Shown here: positions 60,651 to 64,000 of the stretch, one piece after another
Position numbering within the stretch: the first letter of the stretch is position 1
Layout of the letters: each line of letters starts with the position of its first letter
NCBI RefSeq assembly: GCF_040549045.1
Contig: NZ_JBEWTB010000002.1
Location: forward strand, 3,453,501 to 3,517,500
Direction: 5' to 3'
Source of the DNA: Endozoicomonas sp. NE40
GTDB taxonomy: Bacteria > Pseudomonadota > Gammaproteobacteria > Pseudomonadales > Endozoicomonadaceae
Length of the DNA: 64,000 nt
The notes under the pieces: model-generated
The model's database searches: none
The model's input: the letters and a program-made list of their open reading frames with translations, nothing else
Told to the model about the DNA's origin: nothing
Program-made: the position numbers and the translations under genes

Positions 60651-61595
60651 ATGATCAAGATCGACAACCTGAAAAAGTCCTTTGGCGATTTTTGTGCGGT
60701 GGATGGCATTACTTTTTCCGTAGGTCAGGGAGAAGTGCTTGGCTTTCTGGGGCCTAACGGTGCCGGTAAATCCACAACCATGAAAATGCTGACAGGATTT
60801 ATTAAACCATCAGCAGGCACGGTGTCTGTTTTCGGCCACGATATTGAACAGGCGCCTTTGCAGGCCAAGCGCATTATTGGTTACCTGCCAGAAGGAGCGC
60901 CAGCCTATGGCGACATGACCGTTAGCCAGTATCTGGCCTTTATTGCAGAGGTGAGGGGCTTTTCCGGCGATGCACTCAGAAGCCGGGTTAAAAAGGTGGT
61001 TGGGCAACTGGCCTTGCAGTCTGTCCTGCATCGTCCGGTGGATAACCTGTCAAAAGGCTTCAAGCGTCGGGTTGGAATTGCACAGGCAATTATCCACGAT
61101 CCTCAGGTATTGATTCTTGATGAGCCGACCGACGGCCTGGACCCAAACCAGAAACACCAGGTAAGGGAGTTAATTCGCAGCCTGTCGAAAGAAAAAATTG
61201 TCATCATCTCCACCCATATTCTGGAAGAGGTGACGGCGGTCTGTACCCGGGCAATGATTATTGCCAATGGCCGGGTTCTGGCTGACGCGACACCGGCAGA
61301 GCTGGAAGCCCGTTCCCGCTACCATCGGGCGGTAACGGTTGAACTGCATACGGATGACAGCCTTCTGCCTGCGATGCAGGGACTTCCCGGGGTTAAGGCA
61401 GTAGAAACGTCTGACTCCATGCCAGGCCGTTACACCCTGATTCCTGCTGATAATCGTTCAGTCTTCAGTGCATTGACCGACCTGATAGCGACTAAAGGCT
61501 GGGAGGTTAAGGAACTCTATGTTGAGAGTGGGCGTCTGGATGATGTGTTCAGGGAGCTGACAACCACAGGCGACAGTGTGGAGGTGGTGAAATGA
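60651..61595 (+). CDS. ABC transporter ATP-binding protein (GldA-like)
   Basis: 314 residues. Walker A GPNGAGKST at 34-42, signature LSKGFKRRVGIAQAI (about 129-143) and Walker B VLILDEPTDGLDP (about 150-162) are intact. The C-terminal extension is typical of the GldA group of gliding/uncharacterised transporters. It drives an exporter-type ABC complex with the next two genes. It overlaps the permease by 4 bases (ATGA), so the operon is translated as a unit. Confidence 0.94.
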   Translation: MIKIDNLKKSFGDFCAVDGITFSVGQGEVLGFLGPNGAGKSTTMKMLTGFIKPSAGTVSVFGHDIEQAPLQAKRIIGYLPEGAPAYGDMTVSQYLAFIAEVRGFSGDALRSRVKKVVGQLALQSVLHRPVDNLSKGFKRRVGIAQAIIHDPQVLILDEPTDGLDPNQKHQVRELIRSLSKEKIVIISTHILEEVTAVCTRAMIIANGRVLADATPAELEARSRYHRAVTVELHTDDSLLPAMQGLPGVKAVETSDSMPGRYTLIPADNRSVFSALTDLIATKGWEVKELYVESGRLDDVFRELTTTGDSVEVVK

Positions 61596-62326
61596 AAGGC
61601 ACCGGCATAATCTTTAAACGCGAGCTGGGGAGTTACTTTGCCACCCCTCTGGCTTATGTATTCATTGTTATCTTTCTGATGCTCACCGGAGCCTTTACCT
61701 TTTATCTGGGGCGCTTTTATGAAATGCGTCAGGCTGATCTGAGTGCATTTTTTAATTTTCACCCCTGGCTTTACCTGTTCCTGATTCCAGCCATCAGCAT
61801 GAGGCTGTGGGCTGAAGAACGTAAAACAGGCACGCTGGAGCTGTTGCTGACCCTGCCCATCAGCCTTAAGCAGGCAGTGATGGGCAAGTTTCTTGCCGCA
61901 TGGGTATTCAGTGGGATTGCCCTGCTGCTTACCTTTCCGATCTGGCTGACAGTGAACTACCTTGGGCAGCCTGATAATGGCGTGATACTGGCTGGTTACA
62001 TTGGTAGCTGGCTCATGGCAGGAACATTTCTGGCGATAGGTTCCTGTCTGTCAGCGATGACGCAGAACCAGGTGATCGCTTTTATTATGACAGTTGTCGT
62101 TTGTTTTCTGTTTGTACTGGCTGGGTTTCCACTTGTTCTTGATGCTTTCAGGGGCTGGACACCTCAATGGCTGGTGGACGGCATTGCTGCACTGAGCTTC
62201 CTGACACATTTTGATGCGATCAGCAAAGGCGTTCTGGACTTGCGCGATGTGTTGTATTTCATCGTTATGATGCTGGCATGGCTGATTGCAACAGCCATCA
62301 CCATTGATATGAAAAAAGCAGACTAA
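61592..62326 (+). CDS. ABC-2 type transporter permease (GldF-like)
   Basis: 244 residues with six membrane helices (about 18-38, 53-70, 100-125, 135-158, 165-190, 220-240). Family features are FKRELGSYFATPLAYVFIVIF and RLWAEERKTGTLELLLTLPI. It forms the channel with the ATPase. It starts within the previous stop codon and is followed 10 bases later by the GldG-like gene. Confidence 0.92.
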   Translation: MKGTGIIFKRELGSYFATPLAYVFIVIFLMLTGAFTFYLGRFYEMRQADLSAFFNFHPWLYLFLIPAISMRLWAEERKTGTLELLLTLPISLKQAVMGKFLAAWVFSGIALLLTFPIWLTVNYLGQPDNGVILAGYIGSWLMAGTFLAIGSCLSAMTQNQVIAFIMTVVVCFLFVLAGFPLVLDAFRGWTPQWLVDGIAALSFLTHFDAISKGVLDLRDVLYFIVMMLAWLIATAITIDMKKAD

Positions 62327-62336
62327 GGAGCTGTCC

Positions 62337-64000
62337 ATGTCACCGACCCTGACAAAACGACTGTTTTCAAAGGCCGGCTTACTGGTGCTGGCCCTAGTCA
62401 CCCTGCTGCTGACCATTGGTGTCAGTCAGCTGTTTAAAGGCGCACGTGTCGACCTTACTCAAGACCGGTTATACACCCTCTCTGAAGGTACACAGAACCT
62501 GCTGAAAAAACTGGATGGCAAGGCCACCCTGCAATTTTTCTACTCAGAAAATCAGACCCGGGAACTGCCTTTTCTGCGCAATTACGCCAGACGGGTAACC
62601 GAACTGCTGGAGGAGTATGTGCTGGCATCCAATGGCAAACTCCGGCTGGAAGTCATTGATCCAGAGCCTTTCTCAGAAAATGAAGACAAAGCAGCAGAAT
62701 ATGGCCTTCAGGCTGTCCCTCTGGGTGGTCCCGGTAAAGAAGCTTATATGGGACTGGTAATCACTAATGATGAAGACGACAGTAAACGTGAAGTGATCGG
62801 CTTTCTGCATCCGGATAAAGAACGTTTTCTGGAGTACGACATCAGTAAGCTGGTTTATTCAGTGGTACAAAAATCCCGCCCGAAAATCGGTCTGGTCAGC
62901 ACCCTTCAGGTTAACGGCGGTTACGATATGATGAGCCGTCAGCCTTCCGGGCCGTGGATGAGTATTTCCCAGCTCAGGCAGATGTACGATGTTGATGATC
63001 TGGGTACAGCGTTTGACGTTATTCCTGAAGACATCAATCTGCTGGTGGTTATTCATCCAAAAGAGCTGACAGCCCGCACTCGCTACGCCATTGATCAATA
63101 CGTTGTGGGGGGCGGTCATGCCCTCATTTTTGTTGACCCCAATGCAGAATCCGATCAGGCCGGTGGTGGCATGATGGGAGGGATGATGATGGGTATGGGC
63201 GGGGATAAGTCTTCCTCTTTGCCAACTCTGTTCAAAGCCTGGGGTATTGAGATGGACAAGAGCAAAGTGCTTGCTGACGGAACACTGGCACTCTCCGTAG
63301 GTTCACCATCCGGCCGGCCTGTCCGGCATCTGGGTATTCTTGGGCTTAATGAGCAAAGCTTTAACAATGATGATGTCATCACTTCCATGCTGAACAGTAT
63401 CAATGTGGCTACTTCAGGCGCAGTGATCCAGCTGGAGGATGCTCCTACCGATGTCGAAGTACTGCTTCACTCCACTAAAAATGCCATGCTGATGGATGCA
63501 TCGCTGTTTGCCATGCTGTTTGACCCCTCCTCTTTATACAAAGATTTTAAGGCTACTGGTATTGAATACCCACTGGCTGTCAGAGTAACCGGGATGGTCA
63601 AAACCGCTTTTCCAGATGGCAGACCTCCAGAGCCTGAGCCTGAAAAAGCAGAAACCGGTGAAGACGGCTTAAAAGCTGAGGAGGAAGAGGAAGAAGAACC
63701 TGCAACGGAAGCGAAGGAAAGCGAGGAAGAAATAAAAGCAGCAAAAGAGCTGCCAGCTCATATTGCAGCATCCATGCAGCCAGTCAATGTTATTGTGGTG
63801 GCGGACACTGACCTGTTAACTGATCGGCTCTGGGTTCAGAAGAACAACTTTTTCGGTCAGGATATTGTGCAGCCTTTTGCCAATAATGGCGACCTGCTGA
63901 TTAATATGGTGGATAACCTGTTGGGGAATGCCGATCTGATCAGTATTCGCAGCCGTGGTCAGTTCTCTCGTCCTTTTGATAAGGTCAGTGAGCTGGAGCT
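62337..64000 (+). CDS. GldG-like ABC-associated membrane protein, C-terminus cut by window edge
   Basis: The frame from ATG 62337 (AAGGAG 7 bases before) stays open to the right edge, giving about 554 visible residues. An N-terminal membrane helix (about 13-30) is followed by VDLTQDRLYTLSEGT, FFYSENQ and LLVVIHPKEL, the usual GldG/DUF4350-type periplasmic domain. Later are GGGMMGGMMMGMGG (Met/Gly-rich, unusual) and an acidic EEEEEEEPATEAKESEEE stretch (about 443-460). It is the third member of a GldA-F-G-like exporter; its substrate is unknown. Confidence 0.88.
   Translation, partial: MSPTLTKRLFSKAGLLVLALVTLLLTIGVSQLFKGARVDLTQDRLYTLSEGTQNLLKKLDGKATLQFFYSENQTRELPFLRNYARRVTELLEEYVLASNGKLRLEVIDPEPFSENEDKAAEYGLQAVPLGGPGKEAYMGLVITNDEDDSKREVIGFLHPDKERFLEYDISKLVYSVVQKSRPKIGLVSTLQVNGGYDMMSRQPSGPWMSISQLRQMYDVDDLGTAFDVIPEDINLLVVIHPKELTARTRYAIDQYVVGGGHALIFVDPNAESDQAGGGMMGGMMMGMGGDKSSSLPTLFKAWGIEMDKSKVLADGTLALSVGSPSGRPVRHLGILGLNEQSFNNDDVITSMLNSINVATSGAVIQLEDAPTDVEVLLHSTKNAMLMDASLFAMLFDPSSLYKDFKATGIEYPLAVRVTGMVKTAFPDGRPPEPEPEKAETGEDGLKAEEEEEEEPATEAKESEEEIKAAKELPAHIAASMQPVNVIVVADTDLLTDRLWVQKNNFFGQDIVQPFANNGDLLINMVDNLLGNADLISIRSRGQFSRPFDKVSELE

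Noticed and set aside
1..64000. CRISPR array, prophage, tRNA or rRNA genes
   Set aside because: No regular spaced repeats, phage structural genes, cloverleaf sequences or rRNA-like stretches were recognised.

Overview
The window looks like a chromosomal segment of a gammaproteobacterium. The gene families and gene order resemble Pseudomonas/Oceanospirillales, and a marine, host-associated genus such as Endozoicomonas is my best guess; this is inference from gene content, not from a marker gene. The clearest support is the order argC - DUF6776 protein - bactofilin - erpA - anmK - mepM-type peptidase - tyrS (38.1-47.2 kb), which I recall from Pseudomonas. No rRNA, tRNA, CRISPR array or complete transposase gene was seen.

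Layout. 0-7.8 kb: a DUF1338 dioxygenase (cut by the left edge), an M20 peptidase, an ArgD/AstC aminotransferase, NagA, a divergent acetylpolyamine/HDAC-like deacetylase and a DUF6976-like protein. 7.9-12.8 kb: an RND efflux pair with a divergent TetR regulator and a 17-bp palindromic operator. 12.9-18.4 kb: a di-heme lipoprotein, a YeiH-type exporter and a TAXI-TRAP transporter whose binding-protein gene is frameshifted. 18.4-21.8 kb: an accessory patch (GNAT-like protein, unknown helical protein, AT-rich permuted-papain protein, two-domain PTPS/QueD-like protein). 22-29.5 kb: bioA with a TTG start, CBS protein, SLC1 symporter, small proteins, a 167-bp MITE-like long palindrome, metallo-beta-lactamase fold hydrolase, OmpA-like lipoprotein, RidA and a GDCCxxC zinc protein. 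29.7-33.2 kb: ackA-pta, preceded by a perfect FNR/Anr box. 33.5-38 kb: DUF805 protein, HemJ, ClC channel, CidA/LrgA and a frameshifted LrgB.

38-47.2 kb is the argC-tyrS block, interrupted by two insertions: a short SDR plus 57-residue membrane protein, and a second AT-rich permuted-papain protein. 47.3-50.6 kb holds the complete AmmeMemoRadiSam trio (amrA, amrB and a divergent amrS) and a decayed satP acetate transporter. 50.8-64 kb holds an autotransporter-like outer-membrane protein, a lipoprotein 5'-nucleotidase, a frameshifted YibE/F gene, a Lon-like protease, PBP4 (dacB) and a GldA-type ABC operon cut by the right edge.

Themes. Four genes are frame-disrupted. Three carry what looks like a single extra base, which could be real decay or sequencing error. 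satP carries an inferred 8-nt and a 4-nt deletion and is the best candidate for a true pseudogene. Acetate metabolism shows an oxygen-response signature (FNR box at ackA) together with loss of the acetate permease. The most unusual items are the FNR-like site before amrS, the two permuted-papain proteins, the long-palindrome element and the NagA with an altered metal-binding loop.
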